NCBI GenBank assembly: GCA_902775075.1
Contig: CACYKX010000127.1
Coordinates: 1-8,783, forward strand
DNA length: 8,783 bases
Direction: 5' to 3'
From: an uncultured Prevotellaceae bacterium
GTDB taxonomy: Bacteria; Bacteroidota; Bacteroidia; Bacteroidales; Bacteroidaceae
The notes under the pieces are model-generated. The model ran no database searches and was not told where the DNA came from. It saw nothing but the letters and a program-made list of their open reading frames with translations. Each line of letters opens with the position of its first letter. Within the stretch, counting starts at the first letter, position 1. The translations under genes were made by a program, and so were the position numbers. Shown in pieces: positions 1 to 5,401 of this stretch.

Positions 1-284
1 ATACGAAACGGCATTGTGGCGAATGAATCCAAGTAATCAAGAACTGAGGTGGCTTGCTGAATCTGCCTCGTACTGAGCACAACTTGCTCCTTTTTCCTCT
101 TAATGAGGAAACGATGGGCGGGTAGGGTGGCAAGCACCTTCAAGTGATTCCACTTCATGATACAGAGGGTCTTGACCTCTGCAGCTGACAAGTCACGGCT
201 GAAGAGACTATAGACCATCAGGAGCTGCGCGTCGGATAGTTCGGCCCATCTGGTGGGCAATGAGATATTAAAAACTGCTTCCAT
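1..284 (-). CDS. Hypothetical phage-associated protein, 3' end cut by window edge
   Basis: The reading frame is open from an ATG at 284 down to base 1 with no stop, giving 94 visible residues of a longer protein. It begins MEAVFNISLPTRWAELSDAQ and continues with a helical, Leu/Lys-rich stretch (KTLCIMKWNHLKVL near residues 38-51) and a basic patch IKRKKE near 61-66. No catalytic motif is visible. From memory, similar openings occur in Bacteroidetes prophage-like clusters next to portal and connector genes, but I cannot name a function. It points the same way as the portal and connector genes but is separated from them by plus-strand cargo at about 331-2300. It has its own copy of the cluster promoter at 289-324. 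That promoter's -7 box ends only 4 nt before the ATG, so the mRNA may be leaderless. Confidence 0.7.
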   Translation of the reverse strand, partial: MEAVFNISLPTRWAELSDAQLLMVYSLFSRDLSAAEVKTLCIMKWNHLKVLATLPAHRFLIKRKKEQVVLSTRQIQQATSVLDYLDSFATMPFR

Positions 285-288
285 ACCG

Positions 289-324
289 CAAAGGTACGAA
301 TGCGATATGGATGAAGAAAAGACA
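289..324 (-). promoter_or_regulatory. Promoter copy A of the cluster-specific cassette
   Basis: On the minus strand TGTCTTTTC (324-316) is followed by exactly 19 bp and the -7 box TACCTTTG (296-289). The same nine-base element with the same spacing occurs at 4613-4648 and 6514-6549. The -7 box fits the Bacteroidota consensus TAnnTTTG. It drives the edge gene starting at 284 and stands back to back with the plus-strand promoter at 331-363. Confidence 0.75.
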
Positions 325-330
325 TTATAT

Positions 331-363
331 TTTTGCTGAGATGAGATAATATTTGTACCTTTG
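331..363 (+). promoter_or_regulatory. Bacteroidota -33/-7 promoter for the two small plus-strand genes
   Basis: TTTTG at 331-335, a 20-bp spacer, then TACCTTTG at 356-363 match the housekeeping -33/-7 promoter type (TTTG and TAnnTTTG). Transcription would start near 369-371, just upstream of the ATG at 391. This argues against an upstream TTG start at 361, which lies inside the -7 box. Confidence 0.75.
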
Positions 364-390
364 TTGCTCATTTTAGAAATACTAGTCAAT

Positions 391-702
391 ATGAAGAAGT
401 TTGATAAAGAACATGAAGAGAAAGTTGCAAAGAATTTGCTAACACATGCTATGATTGAGGCACAATTGACGCCAGAATATCTAACAGGACCTACGTTTTC
501 TTCAGACAGAGCCACTTTTCTTATTAGAACATTGTCAAAGATTGCTGCAAGAGGTCTTGCTTTTGTAGAGGCGATAGCTTCAAAGAATTTATCTGATTAT
601 TTCTTGCAGCAATTTACAAAGAATCTAGAAGAAGCTAGAAAAAATATGGGCATATGCTTTAATGAATCAACTGATAAAGGTGTAGATCCGAATTTAAATT
701 AA
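391..702 (+). CDS. Small hypothetical protein, 103 aa
   Basis: The ATG at 391 is chosen because the longer frame from a TTG at 361 would start inside the promoter. The product is soluble, with no signal peptide or membrane segment, and looks mostly helical: a charged start (MKKFDKEHEEKVAKN), a middle with LIRTLSKIAARGLAFVEAIA (about residues 48-67) and a polar tail. I recognise no family. The DNA is visibly AT-richer than the flanking phage-like genes and runs on the opposite strand. The downstream gene begins 19 bp after the stop, so the two probably form one operon from the promoter at 331-363. A two-gene small-protein cassette inside a phage module could be a toxin-antitoxin pair, a superinfection-exclusion moron or neutral cargo; nothing here decides between these. 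Confidence 0.65.
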   Translation: MKKFDKEHEEKVAKNLLTHAMIEAQLTPEYLTGPTFSSDRATFLIRTLSKIAARGLAFVEAIASKNLSDYFLQQFTKNLEEARKNMGICFNESTDKGVDPNLN

Positions 703-721
703 CGAAATAAATTAGAAAACA

Positions 722-943
722 ATGACGGATGAAATGAAAGATATCCTTGAGGAGGCCAAAAGAAGGGTGCTCTGGGATAGCAAAGGAAAGAAGTTGTCGA
801 AACTGGAAATGAGACAACTTCTTAAGGATGAGATGGAAAGACTTATTGAGAAGAGGAATGTAAAAGCAAAGAGTTCTTGGTTTGAGAGAATGAGAAGGAC
901 AGGGTACGTGGAGGTGTCATTTAATTTAGTAGAAGTAGAGTAA
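722..943 (+). CDS. Small charged helical protein, 73 aa
   Basis: The product is strongly charged and probably one or two amphipathic helices: MTDEMKDILEEAKRRVLW, then LSKLEMRQLLKDEMERLIEK (about residues 25-44), ending in a hydrophobic-acidic tail VEVSFNLVEVE. There is no signal peptide. I do not recognise a family. It starts 19 bp after the previous gene's stop on the same strand, in the same AT-rich DNA, so co-transcription is likely. The frame on the other strand over the same bases is a low-complexity Ser/Leu translation and is taken as a shadow. A T-rich stretch follows the stop at about 954-965 but has no convincing hairpin. Confidence 0.6.
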   Translation: MTDEMKDILEEAKRRVLWDSKGKKLSKLEMRQLLKDEMERLIEKRNVKAKSSWFERMRRTGYVEVSFNLVEVE

Positions 944-1119
944 TTCCTGTTCTGTTTTTTTGTTTTCATGGTGCAATAACACGAATGCTTTTGCTGTCTG
1001 TAAAAGTGAAGGTGTTGAAGCGTGTGCTAGTACAAAATAAGTATACCCCCTAGTAGAGATGCGGATAGACTACGAAAAAACGAATAATTTATCCGTTTTA
1101 GGAACTTTTGACTATAATA
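944..1119. other. AT-rich intergenic stretch without a recognised gene
   Basis: No convincing ORF or RNA gene lies between the 73-residue gene and the promoter at 1120. A weak inverted repeat CGGATA (1062-1067) / TATCCG (1090-1095) is present, followed by TTTTA; it is too weak to call a terminator. Base composition matches the AT-rich cassette on its left. Confidence 0.5.
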
Positions 1120-1151
1120 TTTTGTAAATTAAATTATACGATGTAATTTTG
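1120..1151 (+). promoter_or_regulatory. -33/-7 promoter for the small protein and lipoprotein genes
   Basis: TTTTG at 1120-1124, a 19-bp spacer, then TAATTTTG at 1144-1151 fit the Bacteroidota promoter consensus. The predicted transcript start near 1157-1160 gives a leader of about 30 nt before the ATG at 1190, which is preceded by an A-run rather than a Shine-Dalgarno site. Confidence 0.7.
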
Positions 1152-1189
1152 CAGGCTGATTTAATTATTGTATTATTTATACCAAAAAA

Positions 1190-1324
1190 ATGGAGATAAC
1201 TAAAAAAGAAAATTACCAGAAACCTACCATTCAGGTAGTAGAGATTAAACAACAGTGCCATATTCTGGCTGGTAGTAATCCTCAATCAACCCTTAACGTA
1301 GAGTATGAGGAAGAAGAAGCTTAG
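1190..1324 (+). CDS. 44-residue small protein with an LAGS-type motif, upstream of the lipoprotein
   Basis: The ATG at 1190 is preceded by an A-run, as is usual for Bacteroidota starts. The product reads MEITKKENYQKPTIQVVEIK, then QQCHILAGSN, and ends in an acidic tail. The pattern Y-x-x-P-x-h-x-V followed about ten residues later by hLAGS resembles short 40-60-residue proteins that I recall as common in Prevotella and Bacteroides, often beside surface-lipoprotein or fimbrillin genes; this is memory, not a search result. It overlaps the lipoprotein frame by 20 nt (1305-1324), which suggests translational coupling if the upstream lipoprotein start is used. A role as a secreted or signalling peptide is possible but not shown. 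Confidence 0.65.
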   Translation: MEITKKENYQKPTIQVVEIKQQCHILAGSNPQSTLNVEYEEEEA

Positions 1325-2237
1325 TGTCAAACCCCAAATCAGAATGCGAACAATGAAGATGACTTTTAATAGAATGGGTTGGCTGGTCATGGCCGCAGCC
1401 TTCATCATGAGTTTTGCTGCATGCTCAAACGATGACAACGAAACAAATGTTCAACCTCAGACAATACATGTGTCCGTAGATGCAGGGCTAGGGAATGATG
1501 GAACTACTCGAAGTGAGATGATTACTGAGAGCGGTAAACGTGTGCTGACTTTTACAGAGGGTGATAGATTGTATGTATATGAAGATCTTGGGGGTTATTT
1601 GTGCTTGGCAGGCTATCTTACTATGAAAGATGGGTCGCTTGCTGCAGACGGGAAAAGTGCAGCATTTGAGGGTGACCTCAAAGTGTATGACTATAAGACT
1701 CTTACAGCAGTTGAGACATCCTATGACTTTGGCGATGCAGACCCCCTTGCAGCAGGAGCCGATGCCTATCTCGTCCACAAGAACATGATAGAGGGTGATG
1801 AAGCATCAGGTGCACATTATTTTATATCTAACTCGAAACGTCTTAATTTTAATCTAACAAACTTGATTGCTTCTGATGTAGAAACGCTTATGGAGTCAGC
1901 ATTGCCTGTGTGGGGACTCTATAACAGTGCGACTAAGACCTTTGAATTAAGTAGCCATACCGCAATTTTTAGTGTCCACATCAGCGGAGTTGTTGCAAAT
2001 CAGGATTATAATATAGACGTGCGTGATTCTGACGGCGATTTGATTATGGGATATCGTTATACATCTGATGACACTGGCGTCATAAACTGTGCCTTCGTCG
2101 TTTATTGTAACGATTATGGTGCCCCATATAAACTCCAGATTGCGAATACATCCAACTGGTCTTATGACAAAACCTTTGAACTGGCCAACAATAAAATTGA
2201 GGCAAAGATATACAACATCACCCGCACGTGGAATTAA
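1305..2237 (+). CDS. Fimbrillin-like (Mfa-like) surface lipoprotein
   Basis: The 310-residue product has a basic N-region, a hydrophobic core (WLVMAAAFIMSF, residues 26-37) and a lipobox ending FAAC with the lipidated Cys at residue 40, followed by an acidic SNDDNE typical of Bacteroidota surface lipoproteins. Next come a DAG/TTRS segment (Arg69, resembling the Arg-type processing site of fimbrillins) and LTFTEGDRLYVYED with a repeated glycine-rich beta pattern. It ends in NNKIEAKIYNITRTWN. These traits fit the fimbrillin/Mfa-like family, whose members are exported lipoproteins polymerised or presented at the outer surface. The start is uncertain: M1 at 1305 overlaps the upstream small gene, while M14 (1344) or M17 (1353) gives a more usual signal-peptide length. 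The opposite strand to the phage-like genes and the private promoter and terminator suggest acquired cargo. Confidence 0.7.
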   Translation: MRKKKLSVKPQIRMRTMKMTFNRMGWLVMAAAFIMSFAACSNDDNETNVQPQTIHVSVDAGLGNDGTTRSEMITESGKRVLTFTEGDRLYVYEDLGGYLCLAGYLTMKDGSLAADGKSAAFEGDLKVYDYKTLTAVETSYDFGDADPLAAGADAYLVHKNMIEGDEASGAHYFISNSKRLNFNLTNLIASDVETLMESALPVWGLYNSATKTFELSSHTAIFSVHISGVVANQDYNIDVRDSDGDLIMGYRYTSDDTGVINCAFVVYCNDYGAPYKLQIANTSNWSYDKTFELANNKIEAKIYNITRTWN

Positions 2238-2266
2238 TTGAACCAAGGAGTATTAACTATAAGCAG

Positions 2267-2300
2267 CAAGCACGACGTCTTTGAACGCCGTGCTTGTTTT
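2267..2300 (+). terminator. Terminator between convergent genes
   Basis: CAAGCACGACGT (2267-2278), a 6-nt loop and ACGCCGTGCTTG (2285-2296) form a 12-bp stem with one A/C mismatch on the plus strand, followed by TTTT. It closes the lipoprotein unit. On the minus strand the mismatch becomes a G-U pair, but no U-run follows, so termination of the converging minus-strand gene would be weaker. Confidence 0.75.
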
Positions 2301-2303
2301 GCA

Positions 2304-3149
2304 TTATAGCCAGTAGCCGCCGGACTTCTTTTTGTTTTCGAAGACTTTGGGGGTGTATAGAGCTGCCACAGGGGAACTGTGCCAAGCGGGAAAGATTTCT
2401 TCGTGCTCACGGATGATGTTCACGAGGTCATAGAAGGATTGCGGATGAACCTGCATGTCTGAGAGAAGCATCATCTCCAAAGATTGGAGAGTGCGGATGA
2501 CTTGCTCTTCCAACGGCTTGGCGGTGCGGAGCTGAGTGATGACGTGATTACGGAAGACTGTTATCTGCTCGTGGGAGAAGTATGTGTCTGCAAGGACCGA
2601 CTCAATTTTAATGAGGCGGTCATGCAGCTTCTGATAATTCTCCCAGAGGTGTTCACGGATAGCGAGGCGGTGGCATAGGCTCAGGAAGGGGAACATAGTA
2701 CTGGAGAAGTACTTGCCCTGTTGGGACTGGCGCCATTCGGGACGGGCGGAGAGGCGAAGGATGAGGGCTTCGATGGCGGCGTCGCGCTGAGACTCGAGAG
2801 AGGTAATCAGGGCGTCGACGCGCTCACGAGAAGCAGGAACTACGTTCTGGTTCGAGACGATGCCGAAGCCATTAGGGGTCAATACCAAATCAAGTGAAGG
2901 TATGGCGGTCATATAGGCATGACAGGCTACTAGCTTTTCCAAGGGGTAGCGGAAACGCTCGTTAGGACCGAAGCTGTCGGCGGCTATCTCGTCAAAGATG
3001 GCTTCAGGAACGAAGGTATCAATTGCCCATTGCTCAGCAGATTCGAGATATGGGTAAAGCTTTTCAATCAATGTGGGCTCGCCCTCTACGGTGGCGAGGA
3101 CGTTTGGGATAAGCAGTCGGAGCTGGTCGTCGGTAGTGATTAGTTTCAT
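2304..3149 (-). CDS. Phage connector-like protein (DUF6712-like), 281 aa
   Basis: The product starts MKLITTDDQLRLLIPNVLAT and carries, at about residues 85-110, SLDLVLTPNGFGIVSNQNVV followed by PASRERV, a segment I associate with a Bacteroidetes phage-cluster family (DUF6712, function not established). The rest is helical with no signal peptide, and ends KKKSGGYWL. It follows the portal-like gene by 80 bp on the same strand. In tailed phages the genes just after the portal often encode head-tail connector or completion proteins, and the size and helical character fit, but this role is inferred from position. No promoter box was found upstream, so it is probably co-transcribed with the portal gene. 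The family call is from memory. Confidence 0.65.
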   Translation of the reverse strand: MKLITTDDQLRLLIPNVLATVEGEPTLIEKLYPYLESAEQWAIDTFVPEAIFDEIAADSFGPNERFRYPLEKLVACHAYMTAIPSLDLVLTPNGFGIVSNQNVVPASRERVDALITSLESQRDAAIEALILRLSARPEWRQSQQGKYFSSTMFPFLSLCHRLAIREHLWENYQKLHDRLIKIESVLADTYFSHEQITVFRNHVITQLRTAKPLEEQVIRTLQSLEMMLLSDMQVHPQSFYDLVNIIREHEEIFPAWHSSPVAALYTPKVFENKKKSGGYWL

Positions 3150-3191
3150 TCTTTATGGGATTAATGGGGTGAATGGGGATAATGAGCTAGA

Positions 3192-3210
3192 GCTGCTATA
3201 GCATAGCAGC
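3192..3210 (-). other. Intercistronic hairpin between portal-like and connector-like genes
   Basis: GCTGCTAT (3192-3199) and ATAGCAGC (3203-3210) form a perfect 8-bp stem with a 3-nt loop. It lies in the 80-bp gap and has no U-run on either strand. It more likely affects mRNA processing or stability than termination. Confidence 0.5.
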
Positions 3211-3229
3211 ATACTGAACAGGGGTAACT

Positions 3230-4594
3230 TTATTCGGGGTCAATGGTCTTGTTTGGGGTCACGAGCTTTGCGTCTCTTTTCTCATCGAGCGTCGATAACA
3301 TGATGAAGGGGCAGTCGGGATGAACTCCGTCCCAACCGTTATACCTTATTATAATATTATGGACGGTGAAAAGGAGGTCATGATACGGTTTCTGTAAGGC
3401 TTGGGCAATCGTATATAATTCACGCTTGTCGCTTCCGGAATTGTTGGTCTGGGACTTTCCTGGTACTGAGCCGACAAGGTTTGAATGGACTCGCATCGTA
3501 AAGCACATCATATTGACGGCCTCGATGATATCGGTAGACCAGTCGCCACCTTCCTTGTCGGTCTCTACCTTATTGATGACCACGTCGTGCTGCTCCTCGC
3601 CGTTGGGATTGACATAGAACGTAGAAAAGAGCACCTTGCCGGAGTTCTCCATGCCAGTGAGGAAGTTGATAATCTTCTCCTTCTCCTCAACGACGCGATC
3701 CATCTGCTTCTTGCGGTCGGTAATACCTTCGGCTTTGAAGATACCGTCCCAGAAGCGGTTGGCAATCTCGATGTGATACTTGATGGGCGCCGAGTTCTTC
3801 AGTTTCGCCTCCTTGGCCATACCGATAAGCTTCTTGATGTTGTACCAATTGCCCTTGAAGAGAGAGCCATAGTAGGGAATGGGGTAGTAGGTGCTGTCGG
3901 GGGTGGGGACGCGGCTGACAATGGCGAACTTGCGGCACTTCGTCGCGGGCTTGGTGGGCTTCATGGGCGATGTGGGGGACTTTCCTAAACGATTGTTCAA
4001 ATCACTCCAGGGAGAATGGGTGTCGAGCATCTCGATTTTCTCGACCTGGTCCTTGCTGGAGATAGTCTTTCGCCAGTTAGCATAGAGCAGGTAGGGAATA
4101 CGGCCGTCCTTCTCTGCAGGGGCGAAACGACAGTAGCAGGCCTCCTTGCGAAGAATGCGGACGATGCGGGAGGCGTCGGCACTGAGGATGATGATACTGA
4201 CGCAGAATCCGAAGTGCTTGAAATCCTGACAGACGCCGAGGAAATAGGAGGGAAGGTCGTTGTCCATGAGGTAATGGTCGACGTCCTTCCTGACGTCTGC
4301 TTTGGCTTCCGATGTGTCATAGACCAGACCGGAGCCATAGCAAACCTCGGCATTGAAAATCTGGCAGGTGGAAAGCGTCTCATCCGACTCGATAAGCTCA
4401 AGGATCTTGTAGGGCATCTGGTTGTCAGCACCCCAGGGCATATACTGGTAGCCCTCGTCGAGAGGCACAGGAAGGATATCCGACTGTTCGCGGAAGACCT
4501 CGGACGAATTGGCGGTGAAAGCGGCGGAGGCCTTCAAGTCAGGAATGTTTTCAACGGAGTTGAAGGAATAGTTAAAGTCTTGTGGCTGGTTCAT
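3230..4594 (-). CDS. Phage portal-like protein, 454 aa
   Basis: The portal forms the dodecameric ring at one capsid vertex through which DNA is packaged and ejected. Length and layout fit: a flexible start, then PWGADNQMPYKILELIESDE (residues 53-72) and NAEVCYGSGLVYD (81-93), typical of the early helical part of Bacteroidetes portals as I recall them. An aromatic segment YYPIPYYGSLFKGNWYNIKK follows (236-255), then a charged helix (about 290-312), and HSNLVGSVPGKSQTNNSGSD (370-389) leading into a long helix. A Pro/Lys/Thr-rich linker at 205-219 is unusual. The ATG at 4594 lies 18 nt downstream of a -7 box. A terminase gene, which would strengthen the call, is not in the window. An alternative is a portal-derived protein of a domesticated particle. 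Confidence 0.7.
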   Translation of the reverse strand: MNQPQDFNYSFNSVENIPDLKASAAFTANSSEVFREQSDILPVPLDEGYQYMPWGADNQMPYKILELIESDETLSTCQIFNAEVCYGSGLVYDTSEAKADVRKDVDHYLMDNDLPSYFLGVCQDFKHFGFCVSIIILSADASRIVRILRKEACYCRFAPAEKDGRIPYLLYANWRKTISSKDQVEKIEMLDTHSPWSDLNNRLGKSPTSPMKPTKPATKCRKFAIVSRVPTPDSTYYPIPYYGSLFKGNWYNIKKLIGMAKEAKLKNSAPIKYHIEIANRFWDGIFKAEGITDRKKQMDRVVEEKEKIINFLTGMENSGKVLFSTFYVNPNGEEQHDVVINKVETDKEGGDWSTDIIEAVNMMCFTMRVHSNLVGSVPGKSQTNNSGSDKRELYTIAQALQKPYHDLLFTVHNIIIRYNGWDGVHPDCPFIMLSTLDEKRDAKLVTPNKTIDPE

Positions 4595-4612
4595 ATCTTA
4601 GCGTTTTTGATG

Positions 4613-4648
4613 CAAAGATATGAAGGTGGGTGCGTATGAGAAAAGACA
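4613..4648 (-). promoter_or_regulatory. Promoter copy B of the cluster-specific cassette
   Basis: On the minus strand TGTCTTTTC (4648-4640), 19 bp and TATCTTTG (4620-4613) precede the portal-like start at 4594, leaving a leader of about 10 nt. The upstream element and spacing are identical to the copies at 289-324 and 6514-6549. Confidence 0.75.
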
Positions 4649-4724
4649 TAAATAAAAGCGGCGGTCTTCTCAGATCGCCACTTCGTTTCCGATTTTTTTA
4701 AGAACACCGGTCAATTAGTAAATA

Positions 4725-5050
4725 AATGGCCGTGTATCAATGTTATGCAACGGGAAACATTGATGGGTATACTCAGGCTGGCGCTTCTAGAAAAGTAGGG
4801 ATACAAAGAACGTGGACCTGCGTATCCCACGTCTCTGTACCTAGGCTCTGGAATGCCATGCAAAAAGACAATAGGACGACAAGCCCACGTATATACGTGA
4901 ACTGTCGAACCCCCATCTTGTTTGCATTTTGAATTTTCCAGATTCAGGTACACAAGACAGAAGCGCGTCAGCTTCAGTTTCAAAAAGAGTACTGCGGATG
5001 CACGTATGCAGGGGCAGTAAGAATGGTCGTGACTCATCACAACCCGTTCT
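4725..5050 (-). ncRNA. Candidate structured non-coding RNA upstream of the portal-like gene
   Basis: No credible gene lies between 4595 and 5106; the frames here have skewed Cys/Pro/Arg-rich translations, and the longest starts at a TTG inside a promoter box. The minus strand has a -7 box TATCTTTG (5063-5056) followed by a series of hairpins. GGTTGTGA (5044-5037) pairs with TCACGACC (5032-5025) around a TGAG loop. TACTGC/GCAGTA (5019-5014 with 4995-4990) encloses an inner TGCA/TGCA stem with a TACG loop. Two 5-bp stems lie at 4960-4975 and 4930-4946. A long hairpin at 4877-4907 has a 14-base palindromic tip, a small stem set lies at 4798-4832, and a perfect 9-bp stem pairs 4764-4756 with 4744-4736. 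The imperfect positions at 5041/5028 and in 4877-4907 become G-U pairs only on the minus strand, which favours that strand. The ends are estimates and no terminator is evident. Confidence 0.5.
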
Positions 5051-5055
5051 GGGTG

Positions 5056-5063
5056 CAAAGATA
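5056..5063 (-). promoter_or_regulatory. -7 box for the candidate structured RNA
   Basis: TATCTTTG on the minus strand matches TAnnTTTG exactly. Unlike the other minus-strand promoters it has no TGTCTTTTC at 19 bp, and I find no clear -33 element. The start would fall near 5049, 57 bp past the stop of the 76-residue gene. Confidence 0.45.
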
Positions 5064-5106
5064 CGAATAAATTCCGAAATGCACGGCATTTGCAAGGAAA
5101 ACTTCT

Positions 5107-5337
5107 CTAAAGGAAGACAGTCAGGCCGTTAAGACTGAATATGCAGCACTCGCGCGTCTGGCGGATCTGGTTGGAGTCGAGAAGCTTGAACTTGCGGATA
5201 CCTTTGTAGTGGTCGTACTTGATGCAGATGCATCGGCGCCACTCCTGGATCTCACCCTTGGAAGTCCAGAGACGGATATCTACTGGGTCGGGTCGGTTGA
5301 GAATCAGTCGGGCTGTGGAAATGTGGATTGAGTTCAT
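5107..5337 (-). CDS. Small conserved-looking phage-cluster protein, 76 aa
   Basis: The product begins MNSIHISTARLILNRPDPVD and continues IRLWTSKGEIQEWRRC, with a basic middle (KYDHYKGIRKFKLL) and a beta-like end CIFSLNGLTVFL. It is a small soluble, probably beta-rich protein with no signal peptide or membrane segment. The even residue mix and the balance of hydrophobic and charged residues look like real coding sequence. It sits between the 364-residue structural-type gene and the candidate RNA on the same strand. From memory, similar small proteins with an IHISTAR-like start and an IRQ-x-R motif occur in Bacteroidetes phage clusters. Its function is unknown; a small structural or accessory role is only positional inference. 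Confidence 0.6.
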   Translation of the reverse strand: MNSIHISTARLILNRPDPVDIRLWTSKGEIQEWRRCICIKYDHYKGIRKFKLLDSNQIRQTRECCIFSLNGLTVFL

Positions 5338-5353
5338 AGGGATACAGTTTAAC

Positions 5354-5383
5354 TTTTAAAGACACAATATTTTAAAAGACACA
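5354..5383. repeat. Two tandem copies of TTTTAAA(A)GACACA upstream of the 76-aa gene
   Basis: TTTTAAAGACACA (5354-5366) recurs as TTTTAAAAGACACA (5370-5383), 16 bp on. On the minus strand each reads TGTGTCTTT(T)AAAA, close to the TGTCTTTTC element of the three cluster promoters, but neither copy has a TAnnTTTG box 19 bp downstream. Confidence 0.5.
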
Positions 5384-5401
5384 GTAACAGAATAACAGAT
5401 A

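Noticed and set aside
361..390. TTG start ten codons upstream of the 103-residue gene
   Set aside because: The TTG is part of the -7 box, so it would not be in the transcript.
712..969. 85-residue minus-strand frame opposite the 73-residue gene
   Set aside because: Ser/Leu/Phe-rich low-complexity translation typical of antisense to a Lys/Glu-rich helical protein.
3485..3988. Plus-strand frames inside the portal-like gene, including 167 and 207 residues (4016-4639)
   Set aside because: They are antisense shadows of a well-formed 454-residue frame with promoter and typical portal segments.
4660..4704. GGCGGTC/GATCGCC hairpin followed by seven T as a terminator
   Set aside because: The T-run is more than ten bases from the stem and no plus-strand unit leads into it.
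4898..4920. TTCGACAG in the structured region as a tmRNA 5' end
   Set aside because: The rest of the tmRNA, including the tRNA-like ends and tag reading frame, is absent.
4711..5095. Open frames on the minus strand across the portal-upstream gap (115 and 84 residues)
   Set aside because: They overlap each other, have erratic Cys/Pro/Arg-rich composition, the longer one starts at a TTG inside a -7 box, and the hairpin pattern explains the sequence better.
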